A DNA stretch of 64,000 nucleotides from Pseudoxanthomonas composti (GTDB taxonomy: Bacteria > Pseudomonadota > Gammaproteobacteria > Xanthomonadales > Xanthomonadaceae), in assembly GCF_004122095.1 (NCBI RefSeq), contig NZ_SAWZ01000009.1, forward strand, positions 101,692-165,691, in the 5' to 3' direction. Made by a program: the position numbers and the translations under genes. The notes below the pieces were generated by a model that saw only the letters and a program-made list of their open reading frames with translations, made no database searches and was not told the DNA's origin. Of this stretch, positions 53,127 through 63,916 are shown piece by piece (the stretch's first letter is position 1; each line of letters starts with the position of its first letter).

Positions 53127-53615
53127 CGGCCGATTTTAGAGCGTGCGATCCGCGTTGAGGGAACTGCGAGGCGGCGCGGCGCCGAACGCCGCAGCGCACT
53201 GCCCGCCTTGGCAACAGGCATAACGCAGGATCGTGCGCGGCGAGGCCGCGCGCTGCGATTACGGCAGAGAAGGCGCCCGGCGCAGGCCCTGTGGGAGCGG
53301 TGTCTGCCGCGAAGGGGCGTCACCGAGCGAGCCACTTCGCGGCTGATGGCCCTAGGCCACCTGGAGCCGCTCCACTGGATGGTTGGGAGTCGATCGAGAT
53401 CCCCTGGACCAACTTGCCTTGGCCTTGCCTCACATTGAGGTGGACCGCGATACGCCTGGGATCGGGATGGCTTGCGATGACGACTCAGCCATGGCTGGCC
53501 GGCCGAGCCGAGAAGCATCGCCAACCTTAGGAACGAGGCGTGGGGGTCTGCTTTACGGTCCTCCATGTTCCAGCCGGCAAGCTTCAGCAACCTGCACTGC
53601 GGCGGAGGCCCAAAC
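53127..53615. other. Spacer between msrC and phasin gene
   Basis: No gene is supported. A GTGGGAGCGG-type repeat, related to the 60-bp family at 13.3 kb, lies at about 53291-53345, with GCGAAG / CTTCGC arms. Confidence 0.55.
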
Positions 53616-53649
53616 AAAAAGCCCGGCAGCGCGGACGCTGTCGGGCCTT
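53616..53649 (-). terminator. Intrinsic terminator of the phasin gene
   Basis: GCCCGACAGCG pairs with CGCTGCCGGGC (one GU pair), followed on the minus strand by TTTTTG. It lies 50 bases after the phasin stop. Confidence 0.85.
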
Positions 53650-53698
53650 CGGAACCGGGCGGGGGAGGGGCGCCCGTAAAGCGCTCGCGCGCCGGGGA

Positions 53699-54094
53699 TT
53701 ACTTGGCGGCGGACTTGGTCGCCTTGGTCGCCTTGGCGACGGTGGCGTTGAAGCTGTCGGCGGCCGACTCGATGTGCGACTTGGCCAGCGAACCGAAGGC
53801 TTCGCCGGTCTTCAGGCTCAGGCCGAACATTTCCTGCTGGGCAGCCACCATGCGCTCGGCGTTGTCACGCGCGATCTGCAGGCCCTTGGGCCACAGGGTC
53901 TTGTAGCTGTCGAAGTCGCGCGCGCTGGCCAGCTCGCTGAAGTAATCGGTGACGGCCTCGACGTTGCGCTCGACGGTCTTCACGCCAACGCTGAATGCCG
54001 ACTCGGCGTTTTCCAGCGCCAGGCGGTTGGCACGGCTGGCGATGGCGGCGAACTGCTGGGTGTAAGCACTGAAATCGTTGAACTGAGCGGACAT
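53699..54094 (-). CDS. Phasin-family protein
   Basis: A 131-residue, almost entirely helical protein of the phasin_2 type (FNDFSAYTQQFAAIASRANRLALENAESAFSVGVKTVERNVEAV) with an Ala/Lys/Thr-rich tail (AKATKATKSAAK). Phasins coat polyhydroxyalkanoate granules, but no PHA synthase is in this window. ATG 54094 has GGAGG five bases upstream. Confidence 0.9.
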   Translation of the reverse strand: MSAQFNDFSAYTQQFAAIASRANRLALENAESAFSVGVKTVERNVEAVTDYFSELASARDFDSYKTLWPKGLQIARDNAERMVAAQQEMFGLSLKTGEAFGSLAKSHIESAADSFNATVAKATKATKSAAK

Positions 54095-54239
54095 TACGGC
54101 CTCCATGCGTGGCCTGATCGATGTTGTGGTGCAGCGTAGACCTGCTTTTGCTGCGGCGCAACAGACTTTGGTCACAAACCGACGAGCGGTCGAATTTCCT
54201 TCACAATCAATGCATTAGACGAAAGTTGAATTACTTTCC

Positions 54240-54596
54240 CTACACGCCGCGATAACGACTGCCTGCGGTGCAGGTCTCATGGACCACCACCTCTGACAAG
54301 CCGGGAAGGTCCGGCTTGAGCTGCTCCCAGATCCACACCGCGATGCGCTCGCTGGTGGGGTTCTCCAGGCCGGGGATGTCGTTGAGGTAGTGATGGTCCA
54401 GACGCTCGTACAGCGGCTTGAAGGCCGCCTTGAGGTCGGCGAAATCCATGACCCAGCCGGTGTGCGGATCGATCTGGCCGGAGACATGCAGCTCGATGCG
54501 GAACGAATGCCCGTGCAGGCGCGCGCATTTGTGGCCTTCCGGCACGTTGGGCAGGCGATGGGCCGCTTCCAGGGTGAAGACCTTGAAGATGTCCAA
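54240..54596 (-). CDS. queD: 6-carboxytetrahydropterin synthase
   Basis: A 118-residue enzyme of the queuosine/preQ0 pathway. Zinc ligands His13, His28 and His30 and catalytic Cys24 are in AAHRLP and CARLHGH; the DHHYLND and VHETCT segments complete the site. TTG 54596 is the only start that gives the family N-terminus ([13 protein letters not shown]). Confidence 0.93.
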   Translation of the reverse strand: MDIFKVFTLEAAHRLPNVPEGHKCARLHGHSFRIELHVSGQIDPHTGWVMDFADLKAAFKPLYERLDHHYLNDIPGLENPTSERIAVWIWEQLKPDLPGLSEVVVHETCTAGSRYRGV

Positions 54597-54691
54597 GTCG
54601 GATCTCTCGCAACAGGTGGCAGGCCAGCCCGGTACGGGCCGGCGATGGGGCAGGGACAGGCGCGCCCGTGATGGGGCGCGCCCGGGAGGCG

Positions 54692-56056
<1,365 letters not shown>

Positions 56057-56389
56057 GAATAAACTCCGGTGAAAGCGCCAAAGCCACCGGCGGCCAACGG
56101 CCATGGGCCGCCCGCCGGATCGGTGGACTCGTACGCTGGTGTTGCCCGAAGCGTTCCCGATGAACCGCGCTGCGAGAAACGAAAGACGGCGGGCGCCGGA
56201 TGGCGCAGCCGGGACAGCAGAAGGAAGGCGTCGGAGTGGGTTTCGCGGAGAACATCCCGCGTTGGAGCCCGGAAGGGAAACGGACGGCCGCCTGCTGGCG
56301 GCGCATATGGTAACCGATCCGGGCCCGCCGGGGAGGCGCCGCGGGAACGGGGCGTACAATCCGCCCAGCCCGTCCGTTTCGTGAACGCC
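56057..56389. other. Spacer between rhlE and the FNR-type regulator
   Basis: No gene is supported. It holds the two divergent promoters; TACAAT at 56355-56360 lies 30 bp before the regulator's ATG. The rhlE leader may be long, as is common for cold-responsive helicases. Confidence 0.5.
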
Positions 56390-57157
56390 ATGAACCTGCG
56401 CGTCCAACCGCGTCACCAGGAAGCCTCCACGGCCGAGCGCCAGGAGCTCGCCAGCACTCACGGCCTGCGCCATGGCTGCAGCGCCTGCCTGGTCCGCCAC
56501 CTGGCCGTGTGCACCGCCCTGCCGGAAGAACACGCGCGCACGCTGGAGACCCTGGCCGGGGACGTGAAGCTGCACGCCGGCCAGCTGCTGGCGCGCGAGG
56601 GCGATGCCCGCCGCTATGTCTTTACCGTCACCTCCGGCGCCCTGCGCCGCATCCGCACACTTCCCGATGGGCGTCGCCTGGTGGCCGGCTTCATCATGCC
56701 AGGCGACTACATCGGCTTCAGCGTCGGTCCCAAGTACCGGCATTCCATCGAAGCGGTGACCGACAGCGTCCTGTGCGCGGTCTCGCACAAGGACATGGAA
56801 GGCCTGTGCGGCAGCTTCCCCGGGTTGGAGCACGAGCTTTACCAGCGCGCCTGCGCCGACCTGGACGCCACCCGCAACAACCTGATGTCGCTGGCGCGGA
56901 TGACGCCGCTGGAGCGGCTGGCCGGCTTCCTGCTGGAAATGGCCGACAAACGCCGCCGCCAGGGCCAGGACCCGGCCCTGGTGCTGTTGCCGATGACCCG
57001 CACCGATATCGCCGACTATCTTGGCCTGACCGTGGAAACCGTCAGCCGCAGCTTCACCCGGCTGCGTGGCCAAGGCCTGATCGCCACCGATGACCCGCAC
57101 ACCGTGCAGCTGCTGGATCTGAAGCGGCTCGAGGCGCTGGCCGAAGCGGCCGCTTGA
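56390..57157 (+). CDS. FNR-type Crp-family oxygen regulator
   Basis: A 255-residue Crp/Fnr regulator. The N-terminal cysteines are C30, C33 and C41 (GCSACLVRHLAVC) and a fourth is C129, the position of FNR C122. This can hold a 4Fe-4S cluster, although the spacing CX2CX7C differs from the CX2CX5C of E. coli FNR. The helix-turn-helix (TRTDIADYLGLTVETVSRSFTRL) has the E-SR recognition pattern of FNR, consistent with TTGAT-N4-ATCAA sites. Such boxes lie in front of cydDC and cydABX next door. The ATG at 56390 is preferred; a GTG is nine bases earlier. Confidence 0.88.
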   Translation: MNLRVQPRHQEASTAERQELASTHGLRHGCSACLVRHLAVCTALPEEHARTLETLAGDVKLHAGQLLAREGDARRYVFTVTSGALRRIRTLPDGRRLVAGFIMPGDYIGFSVGPKYRHSIEAVTDSVLCAVSHKDMEGLCGSFPGLEHELYQRACADLDATRNNLMSLARMTPLERLAGFLLEMADKRRRQGQDPALVLLPMTRTDIADYLGLTVETVSRSFTRLRGQGLIATDDPHTVQLLDLKRLEALAEAAA

Positions 57158-57200
57158 AGCAAGGCACGCGCGCTCAGCGGCTCCTGGCCCGCCACACGCT

Positions 57201-58886
57201 TCAGCACTCGCGCAGCAGCTGTCCTTCCATCAGCCGGTAGCTGGCATCCACCACGCCCGCCGGCAGGGGGTCGTGGGTGATGATCACCACGCTGCGGCCG
57301 CGCGCGGCCACGGCCAGGTCGCGCAGCAGGGCATGGGCGGTGTCCACATCCAGGCCTTCGGTGGGCTCGTCCAGCAACAGCAGCGGGGCCTGGCGCAGCA
57401 AGGCGCGCGCCAGCGCCAGTCGCCGGGACTGCCCGGCCGACAGGGTGATGCCGCTTTCGCCGATCCAGGCATCCAGTCCGTCCGCGTGCTGCTGGAAGTG
57501 CGCCTGCAGCCGCACCTGGGACAGCGCATGCCACAGCTGCGCATCGCTGGCATCGGGCGCGCCCAGCAGCAGGTTTTCGCGCACGCTGCCGGCCAGCACC
57601 TGCGCATCCTGCGGCAGCCAGGCGATCTGCTGGTGCCAGGCGGCCTGTGAGAACTGGCGCAGCGCCACGCCGCCGTAGCGCAGCTGCCCGGCGGTGGGGT
57701 CGGCCAGGCGCAGCAGCAGCGCCATCAGCGAACTCTTGCCCGCCCCGCTGTCCCCGCGCAGGGCGATGCGCTGCCCGGGTGCGATCACCAGGTCCAGCCC
57801 ACGCAGCAATGCCCGCGGCTGGCCGGGCCACTGGAACCACACGCCCGAGAGCATCAGCGACTGCGCGCCAGGCGCTGGAGCACGCGGCTGCGCAGGATCG
57901 GCCAGGCTGGTGGGCTGGGCCGCCACGCGTTCCAGCCGGCGCTCGGCTTCCAGCGCTGCCGCGCCGTGCTGCCAGGCCAGCCCGACGCCGGCCATCGCTT
58001 CCAGCACCGCCACGGCCAGGAAGAACAGGCCTGCCGCCATCGGCGCGGACAGCGCGTGACGCGAAGTGGCATCCAGCACCAGCCACAGCATCGCCGGCAG
58101 GGTGAAGGCCGCGACCAGCGCATGCAGCGCCGTGCCCAGCGCCAACCGCCGCCGGCGCGCGCCTTCGGCCTCGCGCAGCTGCCCACTGTGCGCCAGCGTG
58201 CGCGCGACCCACGGCGCCGTGGCCTGCAGCGCGGCTAGGTCGGCCGCGCCTTCCAGGCCTTCGAGCACGGCTGCGTGCAGGTCGGCGCGCGCCTGCGCAC
58301 GACGCGCCTCGGCCTGGCGCGTGTTCCAGCCCACCGCCAGCGGCACCGCGATCCCCAGCAGCGCGATCGCCAGCGCCAGCAGCCCACCCGCGGCCGGCAG
58401 CACCCACGTGCTGCAGGCCACCGCCGTCGCTGCCAGCGCCGCAAGCCCGACCAGCGGGCCGGCGGCGCGGACCAGCAGGCCATCGGCGCGCTCGATGTCG
58501 GCCATCAGCCGCGCCAGCAGGTCGCCGACGCGGTGGCCGCCCAACCCCAGCGGGGCCTGCGGCAGCAGGCGCGCGAAGAACCCGGCGCGCAGGTCGCGGG
58601 CGATGCGCAAGGTGGCGTCATGGCCGATCAGCTTCTCGCCGTAGCGCGAGAGGATGCGGATGAAGGTCAGCCCGCGGATGCCAGCCGAGGGCCCGAACAG
58701 GTTGAAGCCCATCGCCAACGCGCCGGCCAGGGCCGCGGCGGTGAGGAAATGCCCGGCCAAGGCCAGCAGGCCGCTGCCTGCCAGCAAGGTCAGCGTCAGC
58801 AGGGCGCAGGCCAACAGGATCGGACGACGTTGGCGGCGCAGGGCACCGGCCAGCAGGCGCTCGCGCGAGGGATGCAGCGCGCTCAT
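57201..58886 (-). CDS. cydC: Glutathione/cysteine ABC exporter CydC (needed for cytochrome bd)
   Basis: A 561-residue half-transporter with six membrane helices and an ATPase domain: Walker A GDSGAGKSS, signature LSAGQSRRLALARAL, Walker B LLLLDEPTEGLD. CydDC exports thiols (and binds haem) so that bd oxidase assembles. Start and cydD stop overlap by four bases. It is convergent with the FNR-type regulator. Confidence 0.92.
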   Translation of the reverse strand: MSALHPSRERLLAGALRRQRRPILLACALLTLTLLAGSGLLALAGHFLTAAALAGALAMGFNLFGPSAGIRGLTFIRILSRYGEKLIGHDATLRIARDLRAGFFARLLPQAPLGLGGHRVGDLLARLMADIERADGLLVRAAGPLVGLAALAATAVACSTWVLPAAGGLLALAIALLGIAVPLAVGWNTRQAEARRAQARADLHAAVLEGLEGAADLAALQATAPWVARTLAHSGQLREAEGARRRRLALGTALHALVAAFTLPAMLWLVLDATSRHALSAPMAAGLFFLAVAVLEAMAGVGLAWQHGAAALEAERRLERVAAQPTSLADPAQPRAPAPGAQSLMLSGVWFQWPGQPRALLRGLDLVIAPGQRIALRGDSGAGKSSLMALLLRLADPTAGQLRYGGVALRQFSQAAWHQQIAWLPQDAQVLAGSVRENLLLGAPDASDAQLWHALSQVRLQAHFQQHADGLDAWIGESGITLSAGQSRRLALARALLRQAPLLLLDEPTEGLDVDTAHALLRDLAVAARGRSVVIITHDPLPAGVVDASYRLMEGQLLREC

Positions 58887-60580
58887 GCGGCCTGCCTGCG
58901 CTGTTGCAGCTGGCCACCGGGCAACCACAGCACCTGCCCGGCCATCTGCATCGCCGCCGGGCTGTGGGTGGCCATCACCAGCGTGCGGCCACAGGCGAAG
59001 TCGGCCAGCGCGTCCAGCAGGGCTCGTTCGGTGTCGGCATCCAGGAAGGCGGTGGGTTCATCGAGCAGCATCAGCTCGGGCTGGCGCAGGAAGATCCGCG
59101 CCAGGGCGATGCGCCGTGCCTCGCCCCCGGACAGTCCGAAACCGCGCTCGCCGATGCGGGTGTCCAGCCGCTGCGGCAGGGCGCGGGCAAAGCGCATGAC
59201 CTGCGCGGCCTCGGCGGCGGCGTGCAGTTCGGCATCGCTGGCCCCCGGCCGGGCCAGGCGAAGGTTGTCGGCGATGCTGCCGGCGAACAGGTACGGGCGC
59301 TGTGGCGCGTAGCCGATGCGCCAGGCATCGGGAATGCGCAGCTCGCCTGCCTGGGCCGGCAGCCAGCCGGCCAGGGCTTCCAGCAGCGTGCTCTTGCCGC
59401 AGCCGCTGGGGCCGGCCAGGGCCAGGTGTTGTCCCGGTGCGAGCCGCAAGTCCAGGCCGCGCAACACCGCGGGGGCTTGCGCGCCGTGACCCAGCTGCAG
59501 CCCGCGGGCGATCACGATGGCCGGCGCCTGCGCCGATGTGCGCGGCGGCGTCGTGGTGGGGCTGGCGGCGGCTTCGAGGACGCTGCACAACGCCTCCATG
59601 GCCGCCAGCGCGCTGGCGCGGTCGTGGTAATGGGCCGCCAGGCGTCGCAGCGGCAGGTAGCACTCCGGCGCCAGCAGCAGGCAGAACACACTGGCGGCCA
59701 GCGGCAGCGGCGTGGCCCGCAGATGCAGCATCCCCAGATGGGTCAAGCCCAGGTAGAGCGCCACCATCGCCACGCCGACCGACGCGAAGAACTCCAGCGT
59801 GGTCGAAGACAGGAAGGCGATCCGCAGCACTTTCAGGCTGCGTTGGCGCAGCGCATCGGCCGCATCCCGCACGCCACGTTGCTCCGCTTCGCCCCGGCCG
59901 TACAGCCGGATCAGCCCCAGCGCCCGCAGCCGATCGGCAAAATGCGCGCCCATCCGCGTCATCGCCTGCAGCTGCTGCCGGCTGGCCGCCTCCGCGCCCC
60001 AGCCGACCAGCATCATGAACAGCGGAATCAGCGGCAGCGTGCACAGCAGCAGGGCACCCACGACCGCATCCACGTAGAAGACCGCCGCCAGCAGCACCAG
60101 CGGCACGCCGAGGATCTCCGTGCGCACCGGCACGAATCCGGTGATGTAGCCATCCAAGGCGTCGACATGCGTGCCCGGCAGCTCGGCCAGCGCGCCACTG
60201 CGCTGCTGGCGGATCCAGCGCGGCCCGCGCGCGGCAAGCGCCTGCAGCAGTTCCTCCCGCAGTTGATGCTTGAGCGTCTCCACCGCCGCATCGGCCTGTC
60301 GCCGGCCCAGCCATTGCAGGCCGGCGCGCAGCAAGGCGGCGCCCAACAGCGTCAGCAGCCCTGGCCCCAGTTGCGCCGGCGCCGCGTCTTCGACCAGCAC
60401 CCGCTGCACGCACCAGGCGATGGCCGCGGCCTGCGGCACCAGCAGCCAGCCGGCCAGCACCGTGCACAGGCTGGACAGCCGCAACGGCCTGCCGGCGCGC
60501 CGCTCGAGCGCGCGCAGGCGCCGGGCCGGGGTGGCCGCGGCCGGTGGTGCGGGACTGGCGGGTGCGGTGCGCATGGGCAT
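58883..60580 (-). CDS. cydD: Thiol ABC exporter CydD
   Basis: A 565-residue half-transporter partner of CydC with six helices, Walker A GPSGCGKST, signature LSGGEARRIALARI and Walker B LMLLDEPTAFLD. ATG 60580 is chosen because AGGAG lies seven bases upstream; the open frame further 5' reads through the FNR box. It is divergent from cydA. Confidence 0.92.
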   Translation of the reverse strand: MPMRTAPASPAPPAAATPARRLRALERRAGRPLRLSSLCTVLAGWLLVPQAAAIAWCVQRVLVEDAAPAQLGPGLLTLLGAALLRAGLQWLGRRQADAAVETLKHQLREELLQALAARGPRWIRQQRSGALAELPGTHVDALDGYITGFVPVRTEILGVPLVLLAAVFYVDAVVGALLLCTLPLIPLFMMLVGWGAEAASRQQLQAMTRMGAHFADRLRALGLIRLYGRGEAEQRGVRDAADALRQRSLKVLRIAFLSSTTLEFFASVGVAMVALYLGLTHLGMLHLRATPLPLAASVFCLLLAPECYLPLRRLAAHYHDRASALAAMEALCSVLEAAASPTTTPPRTSAQAPAIVIARGLQLGHGAQAPAVLRGLDLRLAPGQHLALAGPSGCGKSTLLEALAGWLPAQAGELRIPDAWRIGYAPQRPYLFAGSIADNLRLARPGASDAELHAAAEAAQVMRFARALPQRLDTRIGERGFGLSGGEARRIALARIFLRQPELMLLDEPTAFLDADTERALLDALADFACGRTLVMATHSPAAMQMAGQVLWLPGGQLQQRRQAA

Positions 60581-60627
60581 GGGCGGTCTCCTGATCCTCA
60601 GGCTAGCGCCGCGCGGCCAGGTCGCCA

Positions 60628-60641
60628 TTGATCGTGATCAA
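60628..60641. promoter_or_regulatory. FNR box 1 (cydD-proximal)
   Basis: A perfect TTGAT-CGTG-ATCAA. Its centre is 41.5 bp from a possible cydD start (about 60593) with a TAGCCT -10 (60605-60600, minus), the class II activating distance. Confidence 0.85.
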
Positions 60642-60680
60642 GGCCCGGACCGTGCCTGCGCCGGCACTGGCGGCACGGCG

Positions 60681-60694
60681 TTGATCCGGATCAA
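60681..60694. promoter_or_regulatory. FNR box 2 (cydA-proximal)
   Basis: A perfect TTGAT-CCGG-ATCAA. A TACCTT hexamer at 60717-60722 would place the cydA start near 60729, putting the box at about -41.5. Confidence 0.88.
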
Positions 60695-60800
60695 TGCCGC
60701 AGCGCATGCCATTGCCTACCTTGCGCTCCGGGGAAGCGCCGCGCCCGGATCAGGCGCTTCATGCCGTTCCAGTGCCTCCGGTCCGCCAAGGAGTGACGTC

Positions 60801-62375
60801 ATGCCAGACATGACCGTTGTCGAGCTATCCCGTCTGCAGTTCGCGCTGACCGCGCTTTACCACTTTCTCTTCGTGCCCCTGACGCTGGGGTTGTCCTTCC
60901 TGGTGGCCATCATGGAAAGCGTCTACGTGATGACCGGCCGCGACATCTGGCGGCGCATGACCCTGTTCTGGGGCACGCTGTTCGGCATCAACTTCGCCAT
61001 GGGCGTGGCGACCGGCATCGTCATGGAGTTCCAGTTCGGCATGAACTGGTCCTACTACAGCCACTACGTCGGCGACATCTTCGGCGCGCCGCTGGCCATC
61101 GAGGGCCTGATGGCCTTCTTCCTGGAGGCCACCTTCATCGGCCTGTTCTTCTTCGGCTGGGACAAGCTGTCCAAGGTGCAGCACCTGGTGGTCACCTGGC
61201 TGGTCGCGCTGGGCTCCAACTTCTCCGCGCTGTGGATCCTCATCGCCAACGGGTGGATGCAGTACCCGGTCGGGGCCACCTTCAACCCCGACACGATGCG
61301 CATGGAGATCAGCGATTTCGCCGCCGTGCTCTTCAACCCGGTCGCGCAGGCCAAGTTCGTGCACACCGTCAGTGCCGGCTATGTCTGCGGTGCGATGTTC
61401 GTCATGGCCATCAGTGCGTGGTACCTGCTGCGCGGACGCCATGTGCACTTCGCCAAGCGCTCGATGGCCGTGGCCGCCAGCTTCGGCCTGGCCGCCTCGC
61501 TGAGCGTGGTGGTGCTGGGCGATGAAAGCGGCTACGTGGCCGGCGAGAACCAGAAGATGAAGCTGGCCGTCATCGAAGCCATGTGGGAGACCGAGCCGGC
61601 GCCGGCGGGCTTCACGCCCTTCGCCCTTCCCGACCAGGCGCGTCAGCGCAACGACTACGCCGTGCATATCCCCTGGGTGATGGGCCTGATCGGCACGCGC
61701 TCGCTCGATACGCAGATGCCGGGCATCAAGGAGCTGGTGCAGCGGGCAGAGGGGCGCATCCGCAATGGCCAGATCGCCTTCGCCGCGTTGCAGGACCTGC
61801 GCGCGGATCGCAGCGACGAGGCGGCGCGCCAGACCTTCCAGGCGCATTGGGGCGACATGGGCTACGGCTTGCTGCTCAAGCGCTATCGCCAGGACATCGG
61901 CAACGCCACCGACGCGGAGATCGCCAAGGCCGCGATGGATACCGTGCCGCGGGTCGCGCCGCTGTTCTGGCTGTTCCGCGCCATGGCCGGCCTGGGCTTC
62001 TACTTCATCGTCTTCTTCGCCCTGGCGTTCTGGTACGCCACCACGCACACCCTGGACCGGCGTCGCTGGTTCCTGCGGCTGGCCTTCTTCAGCCTGGCGC
62101 TGCCCTGGGTGGCCATCGAAGCGGGCTGGATCATCGCCGAGTACGGCCGCCAGCCCTGGATCATCGACGGCGTGCTGCCGACCTTCTTCGCAGCCTCCGG
62201 CCTGAAGCTCTACGAGGTGGTGCTGAGCCTGATCGGCTTCGTGGTCATCTACAGCACGCTGGCGGTGATCGATGTCTACCTGCTGCGCAAGGTGATCCTC
62301 AAGGGGCCCACCGAGCTGGCCGGTGGCCATCAACCCCATCAATCCGGTGTGCCGCTCGCCGGCAAGGCCGTCTGA
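60801..62375 (+). CDS. cydA: Cytochrome bd quinol oxidase subunit I
   Basis: A 524-residue subunit with nine or so helices, haem ligand His21 (ALYHFLFVPLT), the GRQPW-like motif (EYGRQPWIIDGV) and the extended Q-loop region (about 245-395, with QKMKLAVIEAMWETEP) for quinol binding. It reduces O2 with high affinity. AAGGAG lies eight bases before the ATG. It heads cydABX. Confidence 0.97.
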   Translation: MPDMTVVELSRLQFALTALYHFLFVPLTLGLSFLVAIMESVYVMTGRDIWRRMTLFWGTLFGINFAMGVATGIVMEFQFGMNWSYYSHYVGDIFGAPLAIEGLMAFFLEATFIGLFFFGWDKLSKVQHLVVTWLVALGSNFSALWILIANGWMQYPVGATFNPDTMRMEISDFAAVLFNPVAQAKFVHTVSAGYVCGAMFVMAISAWYLLRGRHVHFAKRSMAVAASFGLAASLSVVVLGDESGYVAGENQKMKLAVIEAMWETEPAPAGFTPFALPDQARQRNDYAVHIPWVMGLIGTRSLDTQMPGIKELVQRAEGRIRNGQIAFAALQDLRADRSDEAARQTFQAHWGDMGYGLLLKRYRQDIGNATDAEIAKAAMDTVPRVAPLFWLFRAMAGLGFYFIVFFALAFWYATTHTLDRRRWFLRLAFFSLALPWVAIEAGWIIAEYGRQPWIIDGVLPTFFAASGLKLYEVVLSLIGFVVIYSTLAVIDVYLLRKVILKGPTELAGGHQPHQSGVPLAGKAV

Positions 62376-62385
62376 GGACGCTGAC

Positions 62386-63534
62386 ATGACAAGTATTCCG
62401 CTCGATTACGAAACCCTGCGCATGGTCTGGTGGCTGCTGCTGGGCGTGCTGCTGATCGGCTTCGCCATCATGGATGGCTTCGATCTGGGCGTGGCCACGC
62501 TGCTGCCGGCCGTGGCCCGCACCGACGCCGAGCGCCGCCTGGTGCTCAACGTCATCGGCCCGGTGTGGGAAGGCAACCAGGTCTGGTTGATCCTGGGCGG
62601 TGGCGCCATCTTCGCCGCCTTTCCTCCGCTGTACGCGGTCAGCTTCTCCGGCTTCTACCTGGCGATGTTCCTGATCCTGATCGCGCTGATCCTGCGACCG
62701 GTGGGCTTCAAGTTCCGCAGCAAGATCCAGCACCCCACCTGGCGCGCGAGCTGGGACTGGGCCTTGTTCGTCGGCGGCGCAGTGCCGGCGTTGGTGTTCG
62801 GCGTGGCCATGGGCAACGTGCTGGTCGGGGCACCCTTCCACTTCGACGACAGCCTGCGTCCGATCTACACCGGCAACCTCCTGCAGCTGCTGATGCCCTT
62901 CCCGGTACTGTGCGGCCTGGTGAGCGTGGCGATGCTGGCCATGCATGGCGCCGGCATGCTGGCGATGAAGGTCGATGGACCCGTCGCTGCGCGCGCACGC
63001 CGCTACGGCGCCATCGCGGCCATCGCCACGGCCGTGTTGTTCGCCCTGGCGGGGATCTGGCTGGCCAAGGGTGTGCTGGGCTTCGCCGTGCACGGCGGCC
63101 TGGATCCCAATGGACCTTCCAACCCGTTGATCAAGTCGGTGCAGCAGGGGGCCGGCCTGTGGCTGGCCAACTACAGCCTGCGTCCGTGGACCTGGCTCTT
63201 CCCCTTGCTGGGCATCGCCGGTGCCCTGGCCAGCGCAGCGGCATTCAAGGCGGGCAGGGCGGGGATGGCGTTCCTGGCCTCGTCGGCGGCCGTGGCCGGC
63301 ATCATCCTCACCGAAGGCTTTGCGGTGTTCCCCTTCCTGCTGCCGTCCTCGACGCAGCCCGGCGCCAGCCTGACCGCCTTCGATGCTTCTTCCAGCCAGC
63401 TGACACTGTTCATCATGCTCCTGGCCACCGCGCTGTTCCTGCCGATCGTCCTGGCCTACACGGCCTGGGTGTACCGCGTGCTGCGCGGCAAGGTCGGCGA
63501 TGGCGACGTCGGCCAGAACCCCAACGCGTACTAA
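62386..63534 (+). CDS. cydB: Cytochrome bd quinol oxidase subunit II
   Basis: A 382-residue membrane subunit: MVWWLLLGVLLIGFAIMDGFDLGVATLLP at the start is the family signature, with GPVWEGNQVWLI next and NVL..P segments in the loops. It pairs with CydA. It starts 11 bases after cydA. Confidence 0.96.
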   Translation: MTSIPLDYETLRMVWWLLLGVLLIGFAIMDGFDLGVATLLPAVARTDAERRLVLNVIGPVWEGNQVWLILGGGAIFAAFPPLYAVSFSGFYLAMFLILIALILRPVGFKFRSKIQHPTWRASWDWALFVGGAVPALVFGVAMGNVLVGAPFHFDDSLRPIYTGNLLQLLMPFPVLCGLVSVAMLAMHGAGMLAMKVDGPVAARARRYGAIAAIATAVLFALAGIWLAKGVLGFAVHGGLDPNGPSNPLIKSVQQGAGLWLANYSLRPWTWLFPLLGIAGALASAAAFKAGRAGMAFLASSAAVAGIILTEGFAVFPFLLPSSTQPGASLTAFDASSSQLTLFIMLLATALFLPIVLAYTAWVYRVLRGKVGDGDVGQNPNAY

Positions 63535-63552
63535 TCGAGAGGGATGCGCACC

Positions 63553-63690
63553 ATGTGGTACTTCTCCTGGATCCTCGGCGTCAGCCTGGCGGCATTCTTC
63601 GCCATCCTCAACGGCATGTGGTTCGAACTGCGCGAGCAGGACCGCAGCGCCGGCACCGAGCGCATGCCCGCGCCACCGCGCGAGCACTGA
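63553..63690 (+). CDS. cydX: Cytochrome bd small subunit
   Basis: A 45-residue protein: MWYFSWILGVSLAAFFAILNG is the typical CydX helix, and the tail is charged (WFELREQDRSAGTE). ATG 63553 is preferred because GAGAGGG lies nine bases upstream; the ATG at 63544 is too close to it. CydX stabilises the oxidase. It is the last gene of cydABX. Confidence 0.93.
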   Translation: MWYFSWILGVSLAAFFAILNGMWFELREQDRSAGTERMPAPPREH

Positions 63691-63860
63691 CGCATCGATG
63701 CAGCCGGGGCGGCCCTGGGCAGTCCCTGCTGCAGAAGCTGAGGCACACGAAGAAAAGGCTTTCCTTTCCCGGAACCTTCCCCTAGACTGCGCGGCCGCTT
63801 CACCGGCGGCCTGGTTTGAAGTTGAACCGGGGCAAGGTGAGGGAGTGTTGCAGGGCAGAA
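63691..63860. other. Spacer after cydX
   Basis: No gene or clear terminator was recognised; the short open frames here look non-coding. Confidence 0.45.
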
Positions 63861-63865
63861 CGCTT

Positions 63866-63916
63866 CGAAAATTTCTTCGAAAAGAAGTTGACGAAGTTGT
63901 GAAGGCCTCGCATAAT
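63866..63916 (+). promoter_or_regulatory. Strong rRNA-type promoter with AT-rich UP element
   Basis: TTGACG (63888-63893), exactly 17 bp, then CATAAT (63911-63916). The 22 bases upstream are AT-rich with AAAATTTCTTCGAAAAG, as in UP elements. A second TTGACG at 63974-63979 would place its -10 across the window's end. It is read outward, so a highly expressed RNA operon probably begins beyond 64000. Confidence 0.65.

Noticed and set aside
56103..56384. 93-codon frame between rhlE and the FNR-type gene
   Set aside because: Arg/Pro/Gly-rich, no ribosome-binding site, and covers both divergent promoters.
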